Assembly (NCBI GenBank): GCA_905215275.1
Contig: CAJMPE010000010.1
Span: 1 to 19,312 of the forward strand
From: an uncultured bacterium
GTDB lineage: Bacteria > Actinomycetota > Coriobacteriia > Coriobacteriales > Coriobacteriaceae
Direction: 5' to 3'
DNA length: 19,312 nucleotides
In this document: piece after piece, positions 1 through 6,551 of the stretch
Layout of the letters: each line of letters opens with the position of its first letter
How positions within the stretch are numbered: the stretch's first letter is position 1
Position numbers and translations under genes: made by a program
The notes under the pieces: generated by a model
What the model saw: the letters and a program-made list of their open reading frames with translations, nothing else
Database searches by the model: none
Told to the model about the DNA's origin: nothing

Positions 1-1248
1 GCTGGAGCCGGACTTGTGGCCGGCAAGACCACCAGGGCCGAGTGCGGACAGACGGCGCTTGTGGGTCAGACCGGTCAGGGGGTTCGCCTGGTCCATGAAC
101 TGCGAGAGCTGCGAGGAACCGAAGAACTCCTTGATGGAGGCCACGATCGGGCGGATGTTGATGAGCGACTGCGGGGTGATCTCGTCGATGTCCTGGGAGC
201 TCATGCGCTCACGGACGACGCGCTCCATACGGCTCATGCCGATACGGAACTGGTTGGCGACGAGCTCGCCGACGGTACGGATGCGGCGGTTGCCGAAGTG
301 GTCGATGTCGTCGACCTTGAAGCCCTGCTCGCCGGCAGCGAGGGACAGGAGGTAGCGCAGCGTCGCGACGATATCCTCGTCGGTGAGCACCGTGACCTCT
401 TCCTCGGTGGTGAGGTTGAGCTTCTTGTTGACCTTGTAACGACCGACGCGGGCCAGATCGTAGCGCTGCGGGTTGAAGAGCAGGCCCTCAAGCAGGCTGC
501 GGGAAGCGTCCACGGTGGGGGGCTCGCCCGGGCGCAGGCGACGGTAGATCTCGATGAGGGCGTCCTCGCGGGTGAGGGCGGTGTCGCGCTCCAGGGTGCG
601 CTTGATCACATCGGAGTTGCCGAGCAGCTCGATGATGTCGTCGTTGGTGACGGCGATGCCAAGGGCGCGCAGGAACATCGTGGCGCTCTGCTTGCGCTTA
701 CGGTCGATGGAGACCATGAGCTGGTCGCGCTTGTCGACCTCAAACTCAAGCCAGGCACCGCGGGACGGGATGATCTGGGCCTTGTAGATCTGCTTGCCCG
801 AATCCATCTCGGAGCTGTAGTACACGCCCGGGGAGCGGACGAGCTGCGAGACGACGATACGCTCGGTACCGTTGATGATGAAGGTGCCCTGATCAGTCAT
901 CATGGGGAAGTCGCCCATGAAGACGAGCTGCTCCTTGATCTCGCCGGTCTCCTTGTTGGTGAGACGGACGTCGGTCAGAAGCGGAGCCTGATAGGTCATA
1001 TCCTTCTCGCGGCACTCCTCAACGGTGTGCGCGGGGTCGCCGAACTGATGCTCGCCGAAGGTAACCTCGAGAACATGGTTCTGGCTCTGGATGGGGCTGG
1101 ATTCCTTGAACGCCTCACGAAGGCCCTCGTCCTTAAAACGCTCAAAGGATTCCCTTTGAACAGAGATAAGGTTGGGGAGCTCCATGGCCTCCGGGATTTT
1201 CCCGAAGCTGACGCGCTTGCGCTCAGTGGCAGTGTATGCGTAGGTCAC
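1..1248 (-). CDS. rpoB: RNA polymerase beta subunit, N-terminal part (runs off the window)
   Basis: This is the catalytic beta subunit of RNA polymerase; only the first 416 codons are present because the gene continues past base 1. The frame opens with GTG and reads VTYAYTATERKRVSFGKIPE, nine bases after a GGAGG ribosome site. Diagnostic beta segments follow, including GTFIINGTERIVVSQLVRSPGVYY split over the fork region and the rifampicin pocket (GSSQLSQFMDQANPL, then THKRRLSALGPGGL). The residues equivalent to E. coli Q513, D516, H526 and S531 are wild type, so no classical rifampicin-resistance change is visible. The last eight codons, after GPGGL, read AGHKSGSS instead of the expected (T/S)RERAG(F/L)E (see findings). 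galU lies upstream on the same strand, but a terminator separates the two. Identification is certain; the extreme 3' bases are doubtful. Confidence 0.96.
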   Translation of the reverse strand, partial: MTYAYTATERKRVSFGKIPEAMELPNLISVQRESFERFKDEGLREAFKESSPIQSQNHVLEVTFGEHQFGDPAHTVEECREKDMTYQAPLLTDVRLTNKETGEIKEQLVFMGDFPMMTDQGTFIINGTERIVVSQLVRSPGVYYSSEMDSGKQIYKAQIIPSRGAWLEFEVDKRDQLMVSIDRKRKQSATMFLRALGIAVTNDDIIELLGNSDVIKRTLERDTALTREDALIEIYRRLRPGEPPTVDASRSLLEGLLFNPQRYDLARVGRYKVNKKLNLTTEEEVTVLTDEDIVATLRYLLSLAAGEQGFKVDDIDHFGNRRIRTVGELVANQFRIGMSRMERVVRERMSSQDIDEITPQSLINIRPIVASIKEFFGSSQLSQFMDQANPLTGLTHKRRLSALGPGGLAGHKSGSS

Positions 1249-1321
1249 CAGGTTTTTCCTCCTTCACGGAAATGCTCGGTGGGTTGGCGAGGCATAGCTT
1301 CGCCAGTTATCGCAACCTAAT

Positions 1322-1349
1322 AGTTTATCAGGTACCGACCGTTGGGCAA
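1322..1349 (-). promoter_or_regulatory. Candidate proximal promoter for rpoB
   Basis: On the minus strand TTGCCC (1344-1349) is followed after 16 bp by TAAACT (1322-1327). Each hexamer matches the sigma-70 type consensus at four of six positions. Transcription would start near 1315 and give a leader of about 65 nt. That leader contains a stem-loop (arms TGGCGA/TCGCCA, 1285-1305) before the ribosome site. This is called by eye, and the match is moderate. Confidence 0.4.
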
Positions 1350-1426
1350 GAAAAGCCTTGACGCGATTGAGTTTTTGGAGTAGCAAAGTTTTTCGATAGA
1401 AAAGGTGCAGGTAGATAGCTGTGAAT

Positions 1427-1469
1427 CGAACATCTGTTCATATATTTTCTGTGAACAGAGAGCCAGCAA
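1427..1469 (-). promoter_or_regulatory. Candidate distal rpoB promoter with LexA-like dyad
   Basis: Just past the galU terminator, the minus strand shows TTGCTG (1464-1469), 17 bp, then AATATA (1441-1446). Directly downstream is the dyad CGAACATCTGTTCA (plus-strand reading, 1427-1440), which has the GAAC-N4-GTTC layout of Gram-positive and actinobacterial LexA boxes. A further TGAACAG at 1452-1458 forms an inverted pair with CTGTTCA at 1434-1440. The placement would suit a repressor acting at the start site. Both promoter and operator assignments are inference. Confidence 0.35.
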
Positions 1470-1481
1470 TCGCAACTCTTA

Positions 1482-1516
1482 TAAAAAACGGGCGCGAACC
1501 GAGGTCCGCACCCGTA
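1482..1516 (-). terminator. Rho-independent terminator of galU
   Basis: Read on the minus strand, ACGGGTGCG pairs with CGCGCCCGT (nine pairs, one of them G-U) around a 10-nt loop, followed directly by a run of six T. It lies about 20 nt past the galU stop codon and should insulate galU from rpoB. Confidence 0.85.
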
Positions 1517-1535
1517 AATATCGTTGCCCGAAGGC

Positions 1536-2444
1536 TTACTTGCGCATCAAGCCGCCGCGCTCGTCGATGGCGTCCCAGAAGGCGCTGGCAAAGCGAGGAT
1601 CGCTTGCGGCCATGAGGGCGTTGGTGGCCATCCAGCCAGACGGGGTGCCGGTGTCGTAGCCCGAGAGCGGGTCGATGACGACAGCGTACATGGCCTCGCG
1701 GTCGAGCGAGCGGGCCATGGCGTCGGTGAGCTGGATCTCGCCGCCCTTGCCGGCCTGCTGATCGGCGAGCAGGTCCATGACCAGCGGGCTCAGCAGGTAA
1801 CGACCGACGATGTACAGGTTGGAAGGAGCCGCCTCGGGAGCAGGCTTCTCGACCAGACCGCCGATGCGCCAGACAGCGCCCGGCTCGGCATCGGCAACGC
1901 CCTCGGCGCCCTCGAGCGAACCGACGCGCTCGCCGGCGATAACGCCGTAGCGGCTGACTTCCTCGGGCGAGCAAGCAGCGACGGCGATAACCGAAGCGCC
2001 ACCGTGCTCCTTGGAGACAGCAAGCATCTTGTCGCAGATGTCACGGTTGGGCACAACGTAGTCGCCCAGAAGAACCAGGAAGTTCTCCCCTGCCACAGCA
2101 TCGGCGGCAGAGCGAATGGCGTGACCGAGGCCCTTGGGCTCGTACTGATAGCGGAAATCGACCGGCATACCGCCAGCGTGGGCGACGGCATCGGCATAGG
2201 CGTTCTTGCCGCGCTCGCGCAGCAGGTTCTCGAGCGAACGGTCGGGCTGGAAGTAGCTCAGCAGCTCGGGCTTACCGGGAGAGGTAACGATGATGGCGTC
2301 GTCGACCTCCTCGGGGTCGAGCGCCTCCTCAACGACATACTGGATGACCGGCTTGTCGAGTACCGGCAGCATCTCTTTGGGCGTGCACTTAGTGCCAGGC
2401 AGAAAACGCGTGCCAAGACCGGCGGCGGGGATGATTGCCTTCAT
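1536..2444 (-). CDS. galU: UTP--glucose-1-phosphate uridylyltransferase
   Basis: The enzyme makes UDP-glucose from UTP and glucose-1-phosphate, a precursor for cell-surface glycans, and is cytosolic. The protein (302 residues from the chosen ATG) starts MKAIIPAAGLGTRFLPGTKC, the nucleotide-binding loop of this family, followed by PKEMLPVLDKP. Further family marks are LLGDYVV, GGLVEKP (sugar-phosphate lysine), GGEIQLTDA and GYDTGTPSG near the C-terminus. Length is normal. A TTG three codons upstream (2453) is in frame, but it sits only about 3 nt from the AAAGGA ribosome site, while the ATG is about 12 nt away. I prefer ATG because it begins the conserved sequence, but TTG is possible. The gene stands between rplL and rpoB with a terminator on each side, so it is probably its own unit. 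I see no convincing promoter in the 250 bp upstream. Confidence 0.95.
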   Translation of the reverse strand: MKAIIPAAGLGTRFLPGTKCTPKEMLPVLDKPVIQYVVEEALDPEEVDDAIIVTSPGKPELLSYFQPDRSLENLLRERGKNAYADAVAHAGGMPVDFRYQYEPKGLGHAIRSAADAVAGENFLVLLGDYVVPNRDICDKMLAVSKEHGGASVIAVAACSPEEVSRYGVIAGERVGSLEGAEGVADAEPGAVWRIGGLVEKPAPEAAPSNLYIVGRYLLSPLVMDLLADQQAGKGGEIQLTDAMARSLDREAMYAVVIDPLSGYDTGTPSGWMATNALMAASDPRFASAFWDAIDERGGLMRK

Positions 2445-2694
2445 GTTATTCAAGGATCCTTTCGCAGGCGCAGAATGCGCCCTGTGCGTGCGACACGGCG
2501 GCCGCAGACCAAATTGCGATACCGAAATATCTTACCGCCGGAGACATACGTCGCCGTAAGGCAAACGCAATTCTTCAGCAGGTCAACGCAAATTATTGCT
2601 CGAATGGTGCAATTTTACGCCCCAGCGGTAACGGGATTGGCACGGCGAAGACAACGGTGTTCTGCGTGCCGAGCAATGGGAATGAGGGGCCAAA
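2445..2694 (-). promoter_or_regulatory. galU upstream region, no clear promoter
   Basis: This 250-bp gap contains no credible gene. The only structure noted is a small stem-loop close to the galU ribosome site (minus strand CAGGGCGCA/TGCGCCTG with one bulged G, about 2463-2483). Because a strong terminator precedes it, a galU promoter should lie here, but no hexamer pair with good spacing stands out. Confidence 0.3.
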
Positions 2695-2731
2695 ACAAAA
2701 AAGACGGGGCTCGCAATGCGAACCCCGTCTG
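2695..2731 (-). terminator. Strong Rho-independent terminator after rplL
   Basis: On the minus strand AGACGGGGTTCGC pairs with GCGAGCCCCGTCT (13 pairs, one G-U) around a 3-nt loop, followed by a T-rich tail. It begins about 27 nt past the rplL stop and ends the rplJ-rplL transcript before galU. Confidence 0.92.
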
Positions 2732-2757
2732 CAAAGAAATCTGGCGAGAAAGCCTGA

Positions 2758-3129
2758 TTACTTGAGGGTGACAGCAGCGCCAGCAGCCTCGAGCTTCTCC
2801 TTGGCAGCCTCGGCGTCCTCCTTCTTGGCACCCTCGAGAACAGCCTTGGGAGCGCCCTCGACGACCTCCTTGGCCTCCTTCAGGCCAAGGTTGGTGAGCT
2901 CACGGACGGCCTTGATGACCTGGATCTTGTTGTCGCCGAAGCCCTCGAGCACGACGTCAAACTCGGTCTTCTCCTCGGCCTCAGCAGCGCCCGCAGCGGG
3001 AGCCGCGACAGCCATAGCGGCTGCGGAGACCCCGAACTTCTCCTCGATAGCCTTGACGAGCTCGGAAGCCTCGAGAAGGGTCATTTCCTTAAGAGCATCG
3101 ATGATCTCATCGGTGGTAAGCTTAGCCAT
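2758..3129 (-). CDS. rplL: 50S ribosomal protein L7/L12
   Basis: This is the multicopy stalk protein of the large subunit that recruits translation GTPases and docks as dimers on L10. The 123-residue protein starts MAKLTTDEIIDALKEMTLLE (dimerisation domain). It then has an Ala/Glu-rich hinge (AAPAAGAAEAEE, about residues 42-54) and the globular C-terminal domain FDVVLEGFGDNKIQVIKAVR...LGLKEAKEVVEGAPK that contacts the factors. The start is fixed by AGGA eight bases upstream; an upstream in-frame extension with no ribosome site was ignored. It follows rplJ after a 102-nt spacer containing two stable stem-loops, and a strong terminator follows it. Composition and length are normal. Confidence 0.97.
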   Translation of the reverse strand: MAKLTTDEIIDALKEMTLLEASELVKAIEEKFGVSAAAMAVAAPAAGAAEAEEKTEFDVVLEGFGDNKIQVIKAVRELTNLGLKEAKEVVEGAPKAVLEGAKKEDAEAAKEKLEAAGAAVTLK

Positions 3130-3147
3130 TTCTAAGTCCTTTCGGTT

Positions 3148-3216
3148 TCCGTGCGGATGCACGGAGATCAGTTAAAACACGACGCGAATGCGCCAGGGGT
3201 GCGGCGTTGCCGCCGC
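3148..3216 (-). promoter_or_regulatory. Two stem-loops in the rplJ-rplL spacer
   Basis: The transcript between rplJ and rplL has GCGGCG-GCAA-CGCCGC (3201-3216), a six-pair stem capped by a GNRA-type tetraloop. It also has TCCGTGC-ATCC-GCACGGA (3148-3165), a seven-pair stem ending just before the rplL ribosome site. Neither has a U-tract, so they are not terminators. They may influence mRNA processing or the higher output needed for L7/L12. The structures are visible; the function is inferred. Confidence 0.5.
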
Positions 3217-3231
3217 GGGTGAAAACAGCGA

Positions 3232-3753
3232 CTAGGCCGCCTTCTGCTCGGAGACCTGCTGGATCGAACGAGCGAGACCAGAGGAAACGCCGTTGACGCA
3301 GACAGCGATGTCGCGAGCGAAACCGGAGATGAGACCGGCGATCTGGCCGAGAAGCTGATCCTTGGTGGGCAGCTCGGCGATAGCCTTAACATCATCAGCG
3401 GAAACGGCCTTGCCGTCGGAGATACCGCCCTTGATCTCAAGGACACCCTTGGACTTAGCGGAGAAGTCCTTAAGGGTCTTAGCGGCCTCGACCGGCTCGG
3501 TCTCGTAGAACACATAAGCGACGGGGCCGGCGAGGATCTCGTCGAGCTCGGGCTGCTCCTGGTTCTTGAGGGCGATTTTGACCAGGTTGTTCTTGTAGAC
3601 CTTCATCTCGGCGCCGCACTCGCGAAGCTGATGACGCAGCTCCTGAGCCTGCTTAACCGTCAGACCGTTGTAGTTGACGACGAACAGACCGGCGTTCTCG
3701 GCGATACGGGACTCGATCTCTGCAACCTTGTCGATTTTGTACTGCTGGGGCAT
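3232..3753 (-). CDS. rplJ: 50S ribosomal protein L10
   Basis: L10 anchors L7/L12 dimers to 23S rRNA at the stalk base, and in the L10-L12 complex it regulates its own transcript. The 173-residue protein shows the family signature: KIDKVAEIESRIAENAGLFV, YNGLTVKQAQELRHQLRECG, EMKVYKNNLVKIAL and a GPVAYVF segment. A helical C-terminal tail with GLARSIQQVSEQKAA should carry the L12 dimers. The ATG follows GAGGAGGTGTAATTC, an excellent ribosome site. It is first in the rplJ-rplL unit and has a promoter and structured leader upstream. rplK and rplA, which often precede it, are absent here. Confidence 0.97.
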   Translation of the reverse strand: MPQQYKIDKVAEIESRIAENAGLFVVNYNGLTVKQAQELRHQLRECGAEMKVYKNNLVKIALKNQEQPELDEILAGPVAYVFYETEPVEAAKTLKDFSAKSKGVLEIKGGISDGKAVSADDVKAIAELPTKDQLLGQIAGLISGFARDIAVCVNGVSSGLARSIQQVSEQKAA

Positions 3754-3804
3754 GAATTACACCTCCTCGAATTCTTTCCGGGCACGGTCCGCCACAAGAA
3801 CGTG

Positions 3805-3955
3805 ACGGGGGCATGTCCAAAAAGAAAGCCCCCGCGCTGCATGAGCGACGGGGGCGAGAAGACATATCTACTCGACCACCTCGGCTGGCGGGATATCCCA
3901 TTAAGCTCGCGGGCGATGCCCGTTTGCACCGGCTGTCTCTGGCAGCGGATTCGTG
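3805..3955 (-). ncRNA. L10 (rplJ) leader RNA with transcription attenuator
   Basis: Ribosomal-protein leader bound by the L10-L12 complex to shut off rplJL. The minus-strand transcript contains AGACAGCCGGTGC (around 3925-3937) and GCTTAATGGG, then GCCGAGGTGG (around 3876-3885), resembling the conserved strands of the L10 leader family as I remember it. Downstream, GCCCCCG (3849-3855) pairs with CGGGGGC (3828-3834), extended by a CGCT/AGCG inner stem and followed by TTTCTTTTT (3819-3827), a good intrinsic terminator. A third arm, GCCCCCG (3806-3812), could pair with CGGGGGC instead. Regulation by attenuation is known for Bacillus L10 leaders; here it is inferred from structure. Confidence 0.75.
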
Positions 3956-3969
3956 CGTGAACCGAAAGT

Positions 3970-3998
3970 ATTATGGCGGGGACCCCGGCGTCGGTCAA
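3970..3998 (-). promoter_or_regulatory. Promoter of rplJ-rplL
   Basis: Minus-strand hexamers TTGACC (3993-3998) and CATAAT (3970-3975) are separated by exactly 17 bp, five of six matches each to the housekeeping consensus. Transcription should start near 3963, giving a leader of about 210 nt that carries the L10 regulatory RNA. This is the best promoter in the window. Confidence 0.75.
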
Positions 3999-4090
3999 CG
4001 GAAAACCGGGCTGCACACAATTCCACCATCCGGCACGCGCCCCACGCATAACCCTTGTGTCGGTGGGCTGATGTGTTGCGTCCCGTTGGG

Positions 4091-5227
4091 CTATAAGGTT
4101 GAAATGAAGGTGGACAGGCGATTTAGGCCTTCGTCCAGATTTTGGTCGGAGACGCAGTAGCTTAGGCGGATGTGGCCTTCGGTTCCGAAGCAGTCGCCCG
4201 GGACTAGGGCTACGTTTGCCTCTTTGATGGCTTTGATGCAGAAGGCTTCGCTTGTTAGGCCGAATTGCTTGATGCTGGGGAAGGCGTAGAAGGCTCCTGC
4301 GGGCTCTACTACTTCGAGGCCCATGGCGTTTAAGGCTGCGAGCACGCGTTTGCGGCGGGCTCGGTAGACTTCGAGCATGGGGGTGGGGTCGACGGTGAGG
4401 GCTCGGGCGGCAGCGTCCATTTCGAAGGAGACGGCGCTCGATACTAGGTATTGATGAGCCTTTGCGATCTCGGCGATGACGGGGGCTGCCGCTGCGAGCC
4501 AGCCCAGGCGCCAGCCGGTCATGGCCCAGGGCTTGGAGAAGCTCTCGATGACCACCGTCTGCTCGCGTAGCTCCGGGTGGCGCTGGGCGAAGCGCTCGTA
4601 GCCGTCCACATAGACGAGGCGGTTGTATACGTCGTCGCAGACTACGTAGATGCCCGCCTGCTCCGCCACGCGCGCCACGGCGTCGAGCGATGCTGCGTTG
4701 AGGATGCAGCCCGTAGGATTGTTGGGCGTGCAGATGACGATGGCCTTGGTCGCCGGCGTCACGCAAGCACGTAGTGCGTCCTCGTCAATCTGGAATTGCG
4801 CAGGCTCCGTATCCAAAAAGACCGCCTGGGCGTGGTTGGCCACGACGATGCTCTCGTACAGGCCAAAGGCCGGCGTGGGGATGATGACCTCGTCGCCGGG
4901 GTTGAGCATGGCCATAAACGTAGCCGACAGGGCCTCGGTCGCACCATCGGTCAGGATGACCTCATCGGCGGAAAATGCCAGGCCCGCGTCACCCATATAT
5001 TTGGACAGTGCCTCGCGCAGGGCGGGACGGCCGTTGTTGGGCGGATAGTGCGTGTCGCCGCGGTCGAGCGAGGCCGTCACCTCGGCGCTAACCACATCGG
5101 GCGTGGGAAAATCGGGCTCGCCAAGCGCAAGCGCGATGCACCCCGGGTGCTGGGCGGCGAGCGCATTGATCCGACGGATGCCGGAGGGCTTGAGCGTGGC
5201 AAGCGAGGTATTCATGGGCAGACGCAT
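4091..5227 (-). CDS. PLP-dependent aminotransferase, class I/II (aspartate aminotransferase fold)
   Basis: This is a fold-type I aminotransferase that transfers amino groups between an amino acid and a 2-oxo acid using pyridoxal phosphate in the cytosol. The 378-residue sequence has the substrate loop ALGEPDFPTP (34-43), TDGATEAL (93-100), NNPTG with N170, CDDVY with D198 and Y201, the Schiff-base lysine K232 in SFSKPWAMTGWRLGW, and R354 in GHIRLSYC for the substrate carboxylate. Length is typical. The exact substrate (aspartate, alanine or aromatic) cannot be decided from motifs. Start: ATG after AAAGGAACGC; an internal ATG at residue 5 is also possible. It is divergent from the plus-strand gene at 5321 with a 93-bp gap, and upstream of the rplJL promoter without a clear terminator between. 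Confidence 0.93.
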   Translation of the reverse strand: MRLPMNTSLATLKPSGIRRINALAAQHPGCIALALGEPDFPTPDVVSAEVTASLDRGDTHYPPNNGRPALREALSKYMGDAGLAFSADEVILTDGATEALSATFMAMLNPGDEVIIPTPAFGLYESIVVANHAQAVFLDTEPAQFQIDEDALRACVTPATKAIVICTPNNPTGCILNAASLDAVARVAEQAGIYVVCDDVYNRLVYVDGYERFAQRHPELREQTVVIESFSKPWAMTGWRLGWLAAAAPVIAEIAKAHQYLVSSAVSFEMDAAARALTVDPTPMLEVYRARRKRVLAALNAMGLEVVEPAGAFYAFPSIKQFGLTSEAFCIKAIKEANVALVPGDCFGTEGHIRLSYCVSDQNLDEGLNRLSTFISTL

Positions 5228-5320
5228 GGCGTTCCTTTCGTAAGGGTTGCACTAGGATAGCGCGGCGGAGCGCCACCAGACGGTGTAACCTAAACGGAAA
5301 CCAACCGGAAAGGAGGTGGC

Positions 5321-5983
5321 ATGGAGACGACCGCACGCGGCGATGTACCAAAAACGTTGCAAACCATTGCGTATATCAGCATTCCCAATAGCGCCGATCT
5401 TGAGTTTTTGCTCTGGGACCTGCAGGATGCCATCGCTGCCTATGCTCAGCTTTCTGGCACCGCGCTCCCCCGCCCGGTTGATTTGAAGGCGGATGATGCC
5501 GGCAGCGTTGTGGACGGCATTGTATTCGCTGTTGAAGATGTGCTCGATGACGAGGCGATGACCGTCGTTGAACGGGCGCTCGAATGTGTTGAAGGCGCAG
5601 GAACACGCGTCTATGTGGTTGTTCAAGCCGACTGTAGGAGTTCCGAGCAGGCGCACGCGGTCGTTGGCCATCTGCACGAAGCGTGCGAGCGTCGAGGACT
5701 GTCGTGGTGTGGAGGCGTCATCGTCTGCACCGGCAGCGGCATAGCGGCGCTTCGCCGCTCCCCACGCATGGGCCTCTTGCGTCGACCGTTTTCGGAAGCC
5801 ATGGACAAGCTTGTGGGCGCTGTGCGCATGGGCTGCTCCATAGAGCATGCGCAGCTGCTTGGCGGTGGCAATGCCGAAAGCGTCGATGCCGACGGCATGG
5901 TGCGCGCCAAGCCCGCGCTGCCCGCACCGATCTGGCATGCCATCATGAAATACCTCGGCAGCCGCGCCCAATCAGATATCTAA
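5321..5983 (+). CDS. Hypothetical protein, possibly a degenerate flavodoxin-like/NAD(P)H-FMN reductase relative
   Basis: This 220-residue protein has no recognised function. The start is clear: AAAGGAGG lies four bases before the ATG. It alternates predicted beta strands (TIAYISI, DGIVFAVE, TRVYVVVQAD, WCGGVIVCTGSG) with helices. The segment RVYVVVQADCRSSEQAH...ERRGLSWCGGVIV resembles the second half of clostridial NAD(P)H-dependent FMN reductase-like proteins, where a KVYAIVN strand precedes a GL.W..G..IG..P loop. The family's usual N-terminal FMN phosphate loop (GS.R..S.S) is missing, so flavin binding is doubtful. No signal peptide or membrane segment is seen. It ends one base short of the opposite-strand glycosylase gene. 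The fold assignment is inference. Confidence 0.8.
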   Translation: METTARGDVPKTLQTIAYISIPNSADLEFLLWDLQDAIAAYAQLSGTALPRPVDLKADDAGSVVDGIVFAVEDVLDDEAMTVVERALECVEGAGTRVYVVVQADCRSSEQAHAVVGHLHEACERRGLSWCGGVIVCTGSGIAALRRSPRMGLLRRPFSEAMDKLVGAVRMGCSIEHAQLLGGGNAESVDADGMVRAKPALPAPIWHAIMKYLGSRAQSDI

Positions 5984-5984
5984 A

Positions 5985-6548
5985 TTACAGAGTGCCCCAG
6001 TCAACGGCCTCGCGCCAGCGCTCAACAAGACGCTCCAGGCGCCAGGCGGCGTTGGCGGGACTTGTCGAGGGCAGGACGACGGCGCGCAGCCCGGTGCGTT
6101 CTTGTAGATAGCGCTTGTAGAGCCGGCCTGCCGTGCCACCGTTACAGACAACGACCTCGATAGGAGCTGCACCGGTAATACGCTCGGCATGCGCCGGAAC
6201 GACGTTTTTGATGCTGGCATCACTCGAACCCTTAATGTCGCAGCTCTCGATCACGTCCCACAGGGCCACGCCACCGTTCAGAAGCATAGCCCGCTTGGTG
6301 GCAATCGAGGCGTCGAGCGTCGCGGGCTCGCCGCTCGCCAAAGAGTCTCCCTCGTTGGGCGGCACGGTCGCACCAAGGCACGCGGCCATCACGCGCCAAA
6401 AGCGGTTCTGCGGATTGCCATAGTAGAAGGCATTGGCACGCGAGAGCACCGAGGGAAACGACCCCAGCACCAAAACGCGCGAGCGCTCGTCAAACACGGG
6501 CTCAAACCCATGCTCAATATGCTGATAGCCCTCGTCCGGCGCAGTCAT
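5985..6548 (-). CDS. DNA-deoxyinosine (hypoxanthine) glycosylase, uracil-DNA glycosylase superfamily
   Basis: Probable base-excision repair enzyme that removes hypoxanthine (deaminated adenine) from DNA. The 187-residue protein has the superfamily's motif 1 form GSFPSVLSR (29-37), then FYYGNPQNRFW (41-51), highly typical of the hypoxanthine-DNA glycosylase branch. A late LPSTSPANAAW loop (about 158-168) corresponds to the DNA-intercalating motif. Classical uracil-DNA glycosylase residues (GQDPYH) are absent, as expected for this branch. GAGGG precedes the ATG. Only three bases separate it from the stop codon of the GH13 gene upstream, so the two are almost certainly co-transcribed. Substrate preference is inferred from family. 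Confidence 0.88.
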   Translation of the reverse strand: MTAPDEGYQHIEHGFEPVFDERSRVLVLGSFPSVLSRANAFYYGNPQNRFWRVMAACLGATVPPNEGDSLASGEPATLDASIATKRAMLLNGGVALWDVIESCDIKGSSDASIKNVVPAHAERITGAAPIEVVVCNGGTAGRLYKRYLQERTGLRAVVLPSTSPANAAWRLERLVERWREAVDWGTL

Positions 6549-6551
6549 GAA

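Noticed and set aside
16..1320. Long plus-strand open frame opposite rpoB
   Set aside because: It is antisense to the certain rpoB frame, has no ribosome site, and its Leu/Val/Asp/Gly-rich translation is typical of the reverse complement of GC-rich coding DNA.
2454..2694. Small open frames between rplL and galU
   Set aside because: None has a ribosome site or recognisable domain; the frames overlap promoter/leader sequence and gene ends.
4021..4090. Terminator after the aminotransferase gene
   Set aside because: A GCCCAC/GTGGGGC pairing with a bulge is possible, but there is no U-tract and the loop is large.
5228..5320. Divergent promoters between the aminotransferase and the hypothetical gene
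   Set aside because: Hexamers such as TTGCAC and TATCCT are present, but no pair has acceptable spacing on either strand, so no promoter is called.
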